Positions 1 through 13,800 of a DNA stretch of 64,000 nt are shown here, piece by piece. How positions within the stretch are numbered: the stretch's first letter is position 1; each line of letters starts with the position of its first letter. Source of the stretch: Crossaster papposus (lineage: Eukaryota > Echinodermata > Asteroidea > Velatida > Solasteridae); assembly GCA_037893245.1 (NCBI GenBank), contig JBAIAA010000659.1:310001-374000 (forward strand), read 5' to 3'. The notes beneath the pieces were generated by a model. It was not told the origin of the DNA, made no database searches, and saw only the letters and a list, made by a program, of their open reading frames with translations. A program made the translations under genes and the position numbers.

Positions 1-864
1 TTGTGAACTCGCATAAACGTTTTTAAATAAAAAAAGAATACATTGTACATCTATGTACAACATTTTGAATTGTGACAAATGTCATTTTAGATGATAATGC
101 AGAACACATCAGAAATACAATATGCAACGCCCAGCCTAAATGTCCATATTTCTTTTTCTCAAATGCCTTGAATGTATTTAACCCTAATACTAATTTCCTT
201 CCAGTCAAACTCCAACACCAGGTTCGGTTTGAATACAGTATGTTAGGATGGTTACTGGACCCCTAAACTGATTGCCTTTTACTTTTGGTTAGACATACAT
301 GTACCTCCAGAATCAGAGTCCAACAGCTTACAGTTTGCCATGGTGGTCTTGGGGTTTGCAAGGATGGGTATAGGTCCTAGTAAATTACACTAGGAGGTTA
401 GGGTGGTGCGAAATACGGTACCCTCTGGAGACAAAACGTCTCCGGAGGGTAAATTTCTATAGATGAATAGGTCTCCACTGGGAATTTCACGAATTAGATT
501 TTTGGATTTTACTTAAATTACTCAAAAACTAGGATTAGGATATGGGTTAGGGTTAGTGTTTGGGTTAGGGTATAATATAGGGTATATTGGGTCAAAATTT
601 CAACCCAGGAAAAAAATTATGGTTAAAATGGGAGCATTTTGAAAAACGTGCTCGACTTTCTAACCATTTTGTTACAAAAATGCGAATGTGTGAATACAAA
701 ATGGTTTTGTTTTTTTTTGTTTTTTTTTAGTGTATTTTGGTTTTTTTGCATGATCATTATTTCTATACAATATTTTGTTCTTATTCCAGGGCAGACGGAT
801 TAATAAAAAAAAAGCAAGGTAAAACACTTTTTTTTAAAATAATTTGTATCCCCTTCTTCGATAG
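1..864. other. 5' flank or intron of the ELAPOR-like gene, no exon seen
   Basis: I see no convincing coding exon here. At about 418-452 a short hairpin pairs TACCCTCTGGAGAC with GTCTCCGGAGGGTA. Around 530-590 there are scattered TTAGGG-like motifs in non-uniform spacing. Poly-T runs lie at 705-730. The stretch ends in the acceptor of the first visible exon (AG at 863-864). The first coding exon(s) with the signal peptide of the ELAPOR-like protein should lie upstream of the window. Confidence 0.5.
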
Positions 865-3800
865 ATTTCTCTTGTGGTCCCGGTGAATACCTGGACAAGG
901 GTGACACCCAGCAATGTCAGAAGTGCCCCCCTGGTAGTTTCTCACTGGGCGGGGGAAAGCTCTTCCAAGATTGGTCCGTCCTCCCTGAGGGTTTCACAAT
1001 CACCCAAGGCGAAGAAGATTACAGTAGTCAATTTAAGGATGACGACGAAAAATACTGCAACAAGTAAGATTTGTAAAACTAAAATTAAGATGGTCACTGA
1101 CTGACTAACTTGTTGTATTGGATTATTACGTAATAGTAGCAAGGAATGCCAAGCGCACAAATTTGCTTAGCAAAACAAAAGTCTTGCTCAGTAAAAACAG
1201 GTTACCAGCCAAAACTAGATGTACTTTTCTTGCTAGGCAAAAACCAGCTGAATACCAGTCACAAACAATTATACATCGCCTGAAAATTTGGTTTGTAACC
1301 CTGTTTTTCCAAAGAAGAATTTTCATGATTTTAAGCAAATTTTTATGTTTAGCAGCTCTATGAAATTGGCCCCTGGATCGAATTCCGTGGCACTCCTATG
1401 CACACAATTTTTTCAAACAACTATTAACCATTTGTTGTAAATTCAGTACATATTTTTATTTTTTGTTTTATTTCAGTTCGATGTGGGAGCCAAAAGGTAG
1501 TCACATCCGTTCGTCGGGTGACAACTGCATCTCCAAACTCATCTACGCTGCCAATCTGATGAAGGATGGCTACGTTGAGTTTACCTACTCTCTAGCAACG
1601 GACAACACTATCCTCCATGTGTCGGTAAGCATGATGAAGGCATCTTCCACAGGGATGTTAGGTTACAAAAAAAGGAGGATTTGGGAGGTTAGGGTTAATG
1701 GGATCATATACGTTTGGTAATTGGAAGAATAATCTGCATTTGAATACACAATCTAAGAAACGTCACTGCAGTAACGCTTCTCAGATTCAAATTTTTGGTG
1801 ATAAAAAGTGATAATTTGTTTACATAACCGCAGTGAAAAGTTTCTAAAAATGCATTATACTATCCAAAGCTGCTGTACTTCTTACCAAGTAAGTTTTTAT
1901 TGCCATTAATTTTTGGAGTAATTACCAAACGTATACGATCCCTTTAATGAAAAGAAGTTAGGCATAAAAAAAAAAATGTTATGTTGGCGTAACCCGACCG
2001 ACCCTAAAAATACGGCCGACCCTGGATATTTTGTTCTTCAAGGGACGAAATTTAATGATTAAAATCTATATAAATCTAGTTATAAATACGTTTAAAAAAA
2101 CATTTCTGACCGTTTCTCATTGTTGTGTGTGTGGATTGTGTATATATTGAACCTGGACACGCTATCGTGTATCAATACCGGCTTAAACAATTAGAAAACA
2201 TCATTTTCATTGCTGGGAGGAAAAAAAAAAAAAAAAAAAAAGAGAATCTCTACCTACCTACCCTATTGTTTTGGGCCCGTTACGCCAACATAACATTTTT
2301 TTTGTTATGCCTTATTCATGAGATGGGTGTACATCTTGGTGATGTACATTCAATATTGGGTTCTTCCCTTCACCAACGTGTTACAAAAAAATACTGTACA
2401 CTCAGTGTTGTCCCGAGTGATGGTGAAAAGAAAAAGATCACTCGGGTGGGACTCCAACCAACAACCCCTGCTAGTGGTAAGACATCTGCACTTGTAAGTA
2501 AGAAGTCATGGGATCGAGTTCTACGTGAGTATTTCTCTTTCAGAGTGTTTATGAAAATATGTTGCAGAAGGAGGAAAACCCTTTAACGAAAAAAATTTGT
2601 AATCTCTAAATAATTCATTACCCAGTTTGTTTTTTTAGATGTAATTTCCCCGATGTCAATTTTAATTTTTTTGTTTGTCTCGTTTTGTAGGTTACTAATG
2701 AGAAGTGTGAGGCAGACATGACAGGTAACAGATGGCCAGATCCAACGGGTGAAGGCACCTGGAAGACATACAAGGTACGTTACAGGATGAATGTGAACAG
2801 AGTTGTCAGCTGTTCGATAATGCTGATGACACACAGCTACACAACTAGCTTTACCTTGCATACGTACTGTGGACATTCCTTTGTCTTCGTGTAGTTAAAA
2901 AACGTTGACTAAATACTCATTTTTTTCGCTTCCCCAAAACAAATTTACCCTCAAATTTTAATTCTGGGCCTCTCAGCTGTTCCTTCTATCTTTTCTATAG
3001 AAAACCCTAACCCGTTTTTCCTCTAGCACTCTTTTTCGGAAACTAAAAAATGGATTGTGGACCTGGGCAAGTCCACAAACCTTAACCTCTTCCCGCATCG
3101 TGTGGACCTATATTGTTCTGAGGTCCACAGTGCGTATGCAAGACTAACTCGCCATATCTGTCCCAACACCAATACTGACTACCAAACTGCACTACATACA
3201 ATAATGTCTTGCCTTCATGATATTCAGATAAGTGGATGGCTGCTAATTTCCTAAAATTGTATCCCACTGAAACCAAATTTCTTGTCATTTCTTCCCCACA
3301 CGTCCGGCATAAATGTACAATCTAGAATAACAAGGTTGACAATACTCTCATTACACCCACTCCACATACACAAAATGTTGGCGTTGTGTTTGACCATTAT
3401 ATGAATTTAGAAATGCACATCTCAAACATCTGCCAGACATCCCCAGACATTGCCAGACATCATTATTTGTACCTAAAGCGCATTGCCTCGATTCGGCGGA
3501 TGCTTATAACTCTGGCATTACATACACGCATTCATTACATTCAGACTTGATTTCTGCAATAGCTTACTCTATGGTCTTTCTCAAAAGACCCATACGCTCG
3601 GTTCAGACAGGCGTTCCACCGGCGCGCCAAACCAAATTGAAATCGAGTCGCTTCTGAGTCGCTCTAACAACTCCAGCAGTCGATCGTTTGCCATCTGGCG
3701 CGCCTTGTCGCCCTTATTCGTTTCAGACGTCGGACTCAATTCACTCATTTGGTTCGGCGCGACTGTGGAACGCCTGTCTGACACACACTTTAATCGCTTG

Positions 3801-4866
3801 CAGTTGTTACAGAATACGGCAGCTCACCTGCTTATCGGTCCAAAGAAATTGGCACATATCGCCCCTATACTTCAAAGACTCCACTGGCTGCCGTACAATA
3901 CAAGATCATTCTCCTCACTTTCAAAGCACTTCAAGGTTCTGCCCGACCCTACATACAAATCCTACTGCAGCTTTGTACTGTCAGACCAGGCTTGAGGTCA
4001 TCTGGTAGTCTTGAGGTCATCTGGTAGTCTTGAGGTCATCTGGTAGTCTTGAGGTCATCTGGTAGTCTTGAGGTCATCTGGTAGTCTTGAGGTCATCTGG
4101 TAGTCTTGAGGTCATCTGGTAGTCTTGAGGTCATCTGGTAGTCTTGAGGTCATCTGGTAGTCTTGAGGTCATCTGGTAGTCTTGAGGTCATCTGGTAGTC
4201 TTGAGGTCATCTGGTAGTCTTGAGGTCATCTGGTAGTCTTGAGGTCATCTGGTAGTCTTGAGGTCATCTGGTAGTCTTGAGGTCATCTGGTAGTCTTGAG
4301 GTCATCTGGTAATTGTCACAGGTTGACGTTAATAAGCGCATACAGTCGTAAAACAATAACATCTGCTTAAATATTTGTACAATATTTGTACAATGGCAGT
4401 TACTCGCCTACACTTGGGGAGTAAGTGTGAGAACTGCCAACACTGGACCGAGCCAGAGCTCTGGAGTGGGTTCTACTGATGTGGATTAACTCTTAATGAT
4501 GATGAACTCGGACACATGGGCAAACATCGCTCCTTTTACACAGCAACTCAAAACACTTTCTCAAACGACTGAGGGTTCTGGCACTTTTAAAATGCTTTCA
4601 GAAAAAAATGAGCGTTATTGTAATTTTATTACTTGGGTTAGTCTATATAATAATTAAATCGGTTTTAATAACTCTTCTCAGATGCCGCTGGAAGCTGGAA
4701 TGAATGTGATCACATGGAAGTCTGTTGGTATCGGCTTTTCCTACGAGCAAAACTCCAAACTCGACCCGGTCCTGATTAAATCCATCAAGATCATGGGGCT
4801 TAGCTTCACCTCCGAATGCACCAAAGCCAAACCGGGGACCTTCGTCAAGGACACCGGAGCCTCTCA
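865..4866 (+). CDS. ELAPOR-like exons 1-4 visible (extracellular N-terminal part)
   Basis: Four exons at 865-1063, 1477-1624, 2691-2774 and 4682-4866. They read FSCGPGEYLDKGDTQQCQKC at the start, a first Cys-rich EGF/TNFR-like knot. A beta-rich segment follows with W at the SMWEPKG motif and the block KSVGIGFSYE. The last exon ends in CTKAKPGTFVKD, the start of the next Cys-rich repeat. Donors are GTAAGA, GTAAGC, GTACGT and GTGAGT, and acceptors are all AG. In family members this region lies in the lumen or outside the cell. Confidence 0.9.
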
Positions 4867-7800
4867 GTGAGTTTATTTAATAAGCAGGTTCGGTATTCCA
4901 ACTGCATATGTGATGCGATCAAGCAAAATCAGTCGGAATTCAGCAATTCTTGTTTTGAGATCGGGCCAAAATATGTTTGTAGTGGTGGAAAAATCAAAAT
5001 TGACTTTTTTTACAAAAACAGAAGGGGGAAATATTTTTGTTTTACATGAAAATACTCTTTTAACCAAATTCAGAAAGGAAGTGATACAAAAACATAATTT
5101 TTTTTCAGTTTCTTTATTTTTAACGTGCTGGTGTTCAAATGGTTGTAATTGTTTAACCAAAGGTCGTACAGTATTCACACGAGGTTTTCACTAATTGAGC
5201 CTGAAGTACGCTACACAAGAATATGTAAAAATCCCCAAAATGACCAAGGCCTATCTCAGACTGATTTTGCTTGATCACATCACATATGTGCACAGCAAGA
5301 TTCAATCATTTTTTTTCTTGGGACAAACGTGGCAGTCAAATGCACACGAGGCTATGGGGAACGTGGTAACTGAATCTACATTCTGTGCATTTGTTTGTGC
5401 AATCGAAGAGACTGATCGATGAGTCTATTTAAAACTTTAGACACACAAAACGCCTTGAAACACTTCTTTTTTTAAATTGTTTTTTTTTACGAACATGTTA
5501 CCATAAATTTGTCACCCCAAAAAAACTTTATCTTATGTTGTAGAGGGACGACAGAGGAACGTACATTTAATATAAATCCTTGCTAAATAATGCGACGTTA
5601 AAATATCATGTTTAATAGGATTGATTCTACAGAATAACAATTTACAAAATGTTAAAACATTGCTTCGCGTGTTATTAAATACATCGACTGCAGTCTTAAT
5701 TTAAATGTGCCACTATTTAAAAAATATTGTGGATTTTGATTGGTTGATTTCGGTTAGTGTTAATAGAAACAAAAATGAACTTGTTGAAGAACATTAGAAA
5801 CAAATCTTTAACTCTAACTGAACACAACCCATCAAAATTTGCTAACAATTTAACACCAACTGATTTTTGTCTGTGTGCTAAAGGTAGTATTCACCATTTG
5901 TAAATATTTAAAAAAAATCCTGAATTATTATGGAATACCTTACTTGATAAGTGAATAACAGTCTCAAGCATCCTGTGAAATCACAACATCTGGTGTGCTG
6001 TGGTTTTCAAGAAAAGTCGAATTTTATATCATTTTCCATCGTTTGAAAAACTTTTCAAACACTTTTTCCAATTGATTCAATTTAGTCCACATTTTATTTG
6101 CAGCAATAAAGATGACTACTATTTGATGTAACCTTTTCTAATGTGTACCCAGCCTAATTGTAATCTTTATATCCCCATTAAACACAAACATGTATTCATT
6201 AAAATATATTTTTCTTCTTTTTTCCCCCCAAGGTCTGAATTGTGTCCAGCCAACACATTCTCAGGTACTCCAGGAATTGTCACATGTACAGATTGCGATG
6301 CTGCCACCCAGTACTCAAGTAAGTTATTTACAGTGGGCCAGTTCCCTTCCCCCCAGCCTTTCTTGGTCCCCCCTCCAGCCTTTCATTGTTTAGAATTAGA
6401 AGTATAGTTGAAAGAAGACAGTAAACTGCCCCCCCCCCCCAAAAAAAAAAAATAAAAAAATTAATTAATAAAAAATAAAAAAAACCCAATAATTAAAAAT
6501 TAAAAAAATAAGAAATCCCCCAAGAAAAACAGAATCTCCCCCCCCCCTCTCCCACATTTTTACAAAAAATCTTCAACCAACCCTCCCTCCCCCCCCATGT
6601 CTGGGGCCAATTTAAAAAAAATGCTTAGCCAAAAAAAGTCTTGCTCAATAAAAACAGGTTACCAGCCAAAACAATATACAACACCTGACAATTTGGTTTG
6701 TAACCCTGCTTTTGTCCAGGAAGAATTTTCATGCTAAGCAAATTGTTGTGCTTAGCTGCTCCATGAAATTGGCCGCGGGTAATTTAATGCATGGTAGACT
6801 TGAACAATGCCTAAAGTTTAAGCATTGATTTTATTTAAATTTGTTAAGTCTACCCATTCCATACTGTTTTAAAATTTTCTATTGATCATTTATGAAACCT
6901 ATTTTAGGGTAATTTCATAAAGTTGCCTTTCTCCTGTCCCCAAAATATAAAAAACCAAAAAAACAGACATAATCAAATTTACTGCACAATTGTTTCAATT
7001 TAGGATGGCAGTATTTATCTTACTGAACTTAATAACTCCCAAATGTTACAAATGTTGTGCAGAATCCATAAAATACAAATATCTTGATTTTTACAAATTC
7101 TTGATTTTTACAAATTCTTGATTTTTACAAATTCTTGATTTTTACAAATTCTTGATTTTTACAAATTCCGATTTTTACAAATTCCGATTTTTACAAATTC
7201 TGATTTTTACAAATTCCGATTTTTACAAATTCCGATTTTTTTACTTTTTGGGAGGTGACATGAAATAAACTGATTATTTTCCTTCAGACCCTGGTGCTAC
7301 TGAGTGTAGTGGGAAGGAACCGTGTACTGAGCAGGATTACTACAAGACCCATACCCCATGCGATCAACAGAACCAGGTTGGTTTGCACCCGGATTCCATC
7401 CTCTGATTTCAATAACCTCGGAGTCTCTTGCAGTTTGCAAATCCGTTAAGTTACGGAGGACCATCTCAAATTTCCCTTTGAGGGTTACAAAGGGAAAGTG
7501 TACCTTTTGCAACTATCTATCAAGTAACCAATCAAATTGTTATTCAAAAACTTTTTGATGTAAGGATATGAATGATTCTAAATTCCCTGTGAAATAATTC
7601 CTCCTGGCATGCTATTTTGAAGAAATCGATGAAAGAATGTCATTTTCAAATATGCGTCTTAGAGACATTTTTGGAAATTTTCTTTGGGTTGTAATCTGCA
7701 AATGAGCATGCAAGCTTTAGAACGTCACAAGCATATCAATGCTTTTATTGGTTGGTCCATTGTGTGATGCGTATACATGTAGCTGCATTCATCTGAATAA

Positions 7801-10800
7801 GAAATCGCAATTCAAATTCTGACTTTATTGCAAATTAAAATTGAAATTGAAATTTTATAATGTTTTCTTGCAATGCACAGCATTCACATAGCTACAACTT
7901 AGCCAGAATTAGTTGTCAAATACCACTTTTATGATTTTGAGAACTTTTGCTGCTTCAATTGATAAAAATGCACAGCGGACAAGTGGTATACTATAATTTG
8001 AATTCCCTTTGCGTTTCTTGCCTTCAGACTCAAGTTATGTACAAGTGGATTGAGCCCAGGATGTGTCGTAGCGACATCGCCGGCGCTAAACAGCTGCCAG
8101 CGTCAGGTGAAATAGAGCAGTGTCCTCCCTGTAACCCTGGCATGTCGGCCTTCAATCACACCACCTGCACATTCTGCCCTAAGAACATGTTCTCCGACGG
8201 CAGTTCGGGTGAGTACAGACCGGTTCATACTTCACGCGAAAGGGAATGCGATGCGAATTTGACGTCAAAACGCATTCGCTACTTCCTGTGATGTCACAAA
8301 TTTTTGTAGCGTTCGGCTGGGTATAAACTATCCCTTAAAACCTTGTCGAGCTATAATAAAATGACACATCCTTACAGGGCATACACAAGTTGATCAAAGG
8401 TCAGTCGCAAGTCAGTCGCAAGTCAGTCGCAAGTCAGTCGCAAGTCAGTCGCAAGTCAGTCGCAAGTCAGTCGCAAGTCAGTGGGAAGGTGTGAAGGGAT
8501 ATGTGCTGCCAGGCCTCTCATTTAAAATCTTGAATTGCATACAAACAAATGACAAGTTTCCCCCACTCACCTACAAGTGTAACTCTTTAAGTTTAACCCA
8601 AGTTTTGTCGCTGCTTGTGATTTGACTTGTAATTAGCTTGATGTCTGTCTCTGAGATTTTATTATTTAGTTGAAGACTAACTCTTCAAGATCAGAACAAA
8701 TGGAACCATTTGCAGTTTCCCCAAAACGGACTTGCTGAGTGATTAAGAACTCCTTTCTTGGTAGTAAAAAATAGTTGGCAGATTTCATTTATTGCTTCTG
8801 AGACCTTAGACTTGCTCTGTGTAAAATTGTCTAACCAGGAAACAGTTATCAGTTGTTAATGTATGGCTTGTTCCTTGTCTGTTTACTCCTACAGCTTGCC
8901 AGGAGTGTGCGCCCAACACTGCCCCAATGTATGGTATGAACTACATCCGATGGCACATCATGCCGCCCAACATGGACGCCACATGCCTCAGCTTGTCAGG
9001 TAAGGCTTCTGATTGGTAATATTTGGATTGGCAGATGGGCAGATTTCAACTATAAAGAATGTACCATTGGTCTACTTTGTAGAGTTGGAAGTAGCAAAGA
9101 TGTAGCAACGTTCCTTAGAAAAATAGCCTCCGTCGGCTGCTCCGTATTTTGAACACATTTCGAGCAACAAGCGCGTGTGTTTGGAACATTTATAAACTGC
9201 ACAACGTATGCTTGATTGCTTCAAATACACAGTTGCAGTTTTTCTACGAAGATGGCTGTCTTTTTGAGAGAGATCCATACTACCAGTGCATCGGTGAAGA
9301 GCAAAACTTGATATTGAATCAATTATTCCGCAGGTTTTGGCTGTTCCGACGAGGCTGGCTGGCAGCTCTCCGACGACCACATTCACACCGGAAAGGGGCA
9401 CGCGGATGACGTCTACTTAGTCCTAGACCTGGGCCTGGACGGGATGCAATCGGAAGAGGGCTACTATGGCGGCAAGGCAGAGGAACTGGGAGTGATCTCA
9501 TTCTGGTTCAGTCTGGAGTGTACCAGCGACTGTGCGTTGTTCTTCGTCAGGGATGACAGTGACGGATCGCCGATCATCGAGGAGTGGACTGGATCGCAGC
9601 CCAAACAGGAGTACAGGTAGGCCGCAGCAATTTGTTTCTTGGTTTTCACAAGATGAAATTTAAACAGGATGGACATGTTTACACACAATTTTTTTCGGAA
9701 TTTAAAACGGATGACGGATAAACACAGCATGACCAAGGCTGGAAAAATCTGTCAGCGACCGGTTCGCTGCAAGAGAGGCCGGAAATATCAGGGTGTGCTA
9801 CCCACATCTCGCGCCATGGCCCGGTCAAATTCATCCCGGCGCTAACTGGTTAAACGGATACTAGCTTTTTTTCACTGAAAGTTACAGGGAGTGTGACCGA
9901 GTGGTTAGGTTTGTGATCTGAAGGTCAGTGGTTCAAATCCAAATTTCTCTAAATCTTCTAACATTCCAATTTTGTATCGATTCCAGGTATTCCATCACCA
10001 AGAACGGCCGCGTCACATTCAGCTGGGCATTCCAGAAGACGGACATCTCTGATTACTCCCACAAGCCAAACTACAATTACCGCAATGACGTGTGAGTCTG
10101 ATTCTTCCCCCCCCCCCCCCACCTCCTACCTCCACCCCACCTCCCATTTATTTAACTCTGACTAGGAGAATTTGGGCATATTGACATTGAGGAAAACACT
10201 GAATGTACCAAATCCTGTACAGTGGAGGATTTATTGCTATGCTTGTTTGACTTCTTTACCTCTGTAGTGCCAAGATCTTCAGCGTGACAGTCACCAACAC
10301 CTTAAACGGTGGTGCCAGGGAATGTAAGAAATGCCCTCGAGGAAGTAACGTCAAAGGGTAAGAACAGCTTTACTGACCACCCTACCCCACATGCAAAGAA
10401 TCCTTGACCACTGCACGAATGCATGGCTTTATTTACCATTCAATAACCCATCCAGTTTTATGCAAGTGCAGTGTAACATTAACATGCCTCAAATTAACTA
10501 GGTTCGTAAGTGTGACGTCATTTCAACTTGAACCACGCTTACTTCACACGTAGTGGAACTTAATCATTGAAACGAGAAGTGAACGCACTACTGTGTGTTT
10601 ATAGCCAAAGAGTGCTAGTAATTAGTGGTGCGAAATAATGAGTGTGTATGACCAAGTTTTATCAAACCCTACTGTGTTTCAAGAACATTTATATTTCCAT
10701 CAATAGCTAGGTACAGATAAAGAAACAATATTTAGTATGATTTCAGAAGCCGAAGTTTATAGGGGCATGTCGTACCTAAATAAAAAAAAACTGCCAGAAA

Positions 10801-13800
10801 ATCAAAATTATAGAACAAACAACCAATTAACACGTTGACTGCCGACTACGAGTATAGTCGTAGTAACAGGTGTACCGGATTCTGCCACTACGAGTATACT
10901 CATAGAAAATGAAAGGTTTTATGTATTGTAAATTGAATACACTGGCATCACTGATAACGCAACAAATACGCTGCTGGCAGTGGTGAGTACATACATGTTT
11001 ATGTTCACATTTTGTTTTTTATAATAAGTACCTATTAAGTATGCGCATGCGTACAATGCTTGGCAAATGGGGGCGCCCTGTGAAATTATGCCCGGCAGTC
11101 AACGTGTTAACAAGAACTAATTTAAATTTGAGCAATAACTAAAGACAAACTGACAAACATACATGTACGTACAACAGGGTCAAAAGAATAATAAGGAATG
11201 AATTAGGTACTGAGTCATTGTTTTTCTTTGTTTACAACAAGTAAGCTTTTGAATTATAATTTGGTTGGTTATTTTGTTTATAGTTGCCAAAGATATATTG
11301 TCCCTATGTCTCATCATTTATATTTCCAGAAAAATGGCAATTAAAAAATATTTATATTTGTTTACGGGGAGACTATCTTTTAAGGTTAATAAAACTTCAA
11401 AAATGCAAAGATTTCAATGAATTGCATGATGGCTGCATGAACTAACAACGCGATAACGATACTGGTTTTGTTTTTAACTCAATCTTGCCTCCCTGCATAG
11501 CTGCATACCGTGTGAGGCCGGACATTACATTGCCAATGATACTAACAAGTGCATTTCCTGCCCAAAGGGTAAGTAATTAACCATTTCGCGCCGGGCGGAA
11601 ATACCGAGCGCGTGACACGGAGCCGGGAACTTTTTAGATGATTTTAGAATTTCATAAATGTTTAAAAAATAATATCCTGCTGGGAACTTATACTCCAGCA
11701 AGACGGTACCCAGGCTAGTTTAGCCTGACCTGCACGCTCCAGTGACTCCATTGAATTGCGCCCGGAAATAAACGGCCCCATTGTTTGGTCTTGCGTAATC
11801 CGCTCTTTGTTACCGAGTCTAGACAGCGTGTTGCTGGGTTATTCACCACGCACGCCCCGACAATGAGCGCGCTCAGCGTGCCTTTGTCCCCGGAGATAAT
11901 CCGCTAACAATGCCAACTCCGCGCTGTTGAGTGGCAAGCCCCAGCAGTATAATATTTATATAATTTTCGGTGCCCCTATTGGGGGCACCCGGCGCCTGGT
12001 ATAGGAAAAAATGCGTGATGCTGGACGGTGGTATTCCCCTCGCTAGCATTTCATGCTGGACTCTATCTGGCGTGTGTTTTGTGGTAAGGTCAGTGGGGTG
12101 ATGACTCATGCATCAGGCTCCCGCAGTCAGAGGGCGCGCGGTGCACGTTGGAGTGTAGTCTGGACTAGCGCATTGCTGGACAGGGTATTTCCTTCCTTTT
12201 CACGGCCGACTGTGGCGTGAATTTTGCGTTGAGGTCAGTGGGGGTGATGACTCATCTGGCACCCGCAGGCATGGCAGAGGGTAGTGTACGTGGAGTTTGT
12301 GGGGCCTCGGACTAAAATTACTGTCGGGTCCCCCTCCCGAACTACCCATTCCCATTTACAATTACTATTTTCCCAAGAATACTTTCGTCATTTTTATGTT
12401 GCTGGCTAACCTAAAACTTTATTTTATCCCCCCCCCCCCTGTATTCATTCTATTTCATTACCAAAGTTCAAATTCACTTCCCAATTGTATATTTTATTTC
12501 CCCAGAAAACTTTCAAGTCATTTTTATAAGTTCAATTATTGAAACTAATAAACAAACAAATAAATAAATAAACACATAGAGTCAGATTATTTATCTTCTC
12601 ATTTCTTTCTTTTGTATTCTTTCTTTGTTATTCTTCAATTCTCTGTTCTTGTTCTTATGAGTTGTCCAACTCATAATTATATAAAATAAGTAAAATAATC
12701 TCCAACTTTGTTTTTCTTCTTATCAAAAATGAAACTCATAAAATAAGGGACTTTGTTTTTTCTTCTTCTCAAAAATGAAACTCATAAAATTACGGAAATA
12801 ATTTTTAGTTTTGCTCGAAGCACACACCGACAAAATTCACTAGTATAAATTCACGCCATCAAGCAAAAAAGTTACAAGGGTCTAGAAAATTCACAAGTGC
12901 AAAATTCACGCCATAAAAGCAACAAAATTACATTGGGCATAATAAAATGTTCAACTGTCCCTTACTGGGTGTGGTTTGAAAATGTTCAACTGTCCCTTAC
13001 TGGGTGTGGTAGAAAATGTTCAACTGTCCCTTACTGGGTGTGGTAGTCCCGGAAACAAGGCTCGAGGCAGAGGCCCTTGTCGCAGATGTCGCACCGGTAG
13101 TGGGTCTTCTTGTTTAGTCCCTGGGATGAGCAGTGCACACATCGCCGGTAGAGGTAGTCACCTGTGTCGTCGGATCTCTCCACGAAGGCGGGGAAGTGTG
13201 GGCCACCAGCGAAGCGGGGGATCGGCGAGGGAGTGTCGCGGTGGGCTCGGTACTCGGGCAATGGCTCGTCGTAGAGAAGTTCCCTGACGAGTTCAAGTCG
13301 AAAATCGAGGAAGGAGGTTCGGTGACCAAGGGCCAGGTAGACGCAGTAGCAGTTCACCAGGGTCAAGTCGAGGAAGTAGAAGAAAAGCTTCTTGTACCAT
13401 TTCAGCGATTTGCGGGCTGCTCGATGATTTGCTGCTAACTGGTCACTCTTGTCAACGCCCCCCATCAGAGCGTTGTACTCCAAGACGGAGGCTGGTTTCT
13501 GTTTCTCTGTCCCCGTCCTGTCGTTCTTGCCGGAGCCACGAATCTCAGCCGTGTGCATGGTGGAAAGCATGCGGATGCTCCGTTTGTCTTTCCACACCAA
13601 CGCCAGGAGCGAGCCGTTCACACCAAGGCTGGCCGTCCGGTACGCTACTTCGCCCCGGTTGAGCTTGACGGTCTTCAGGTCGTCGGGCATGCCCTTGCGG
13701 TTGTACATGACGGTGCCGACCACGTTGAATTTCTCTGCGTAGAGTCGGCGGTACAAATCCGGACTGCTGAAGGCACGGTCGAGGGCAAGGTTGTACCCCT

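Noticed and set aside
2125-2586. 153-codon frame in an ELAPOR-like intron
   Set aside because: It contains a poly-Lys stretch from an A-run and no conserved motif; the flanking exons join in phase without it.
3990-4312. A CRISPR array
   Set aside because: Units are directly adjacent without spacers, and the DNA is clearly animal. The same holds for the arrays at 16425, 56569 and 61210.
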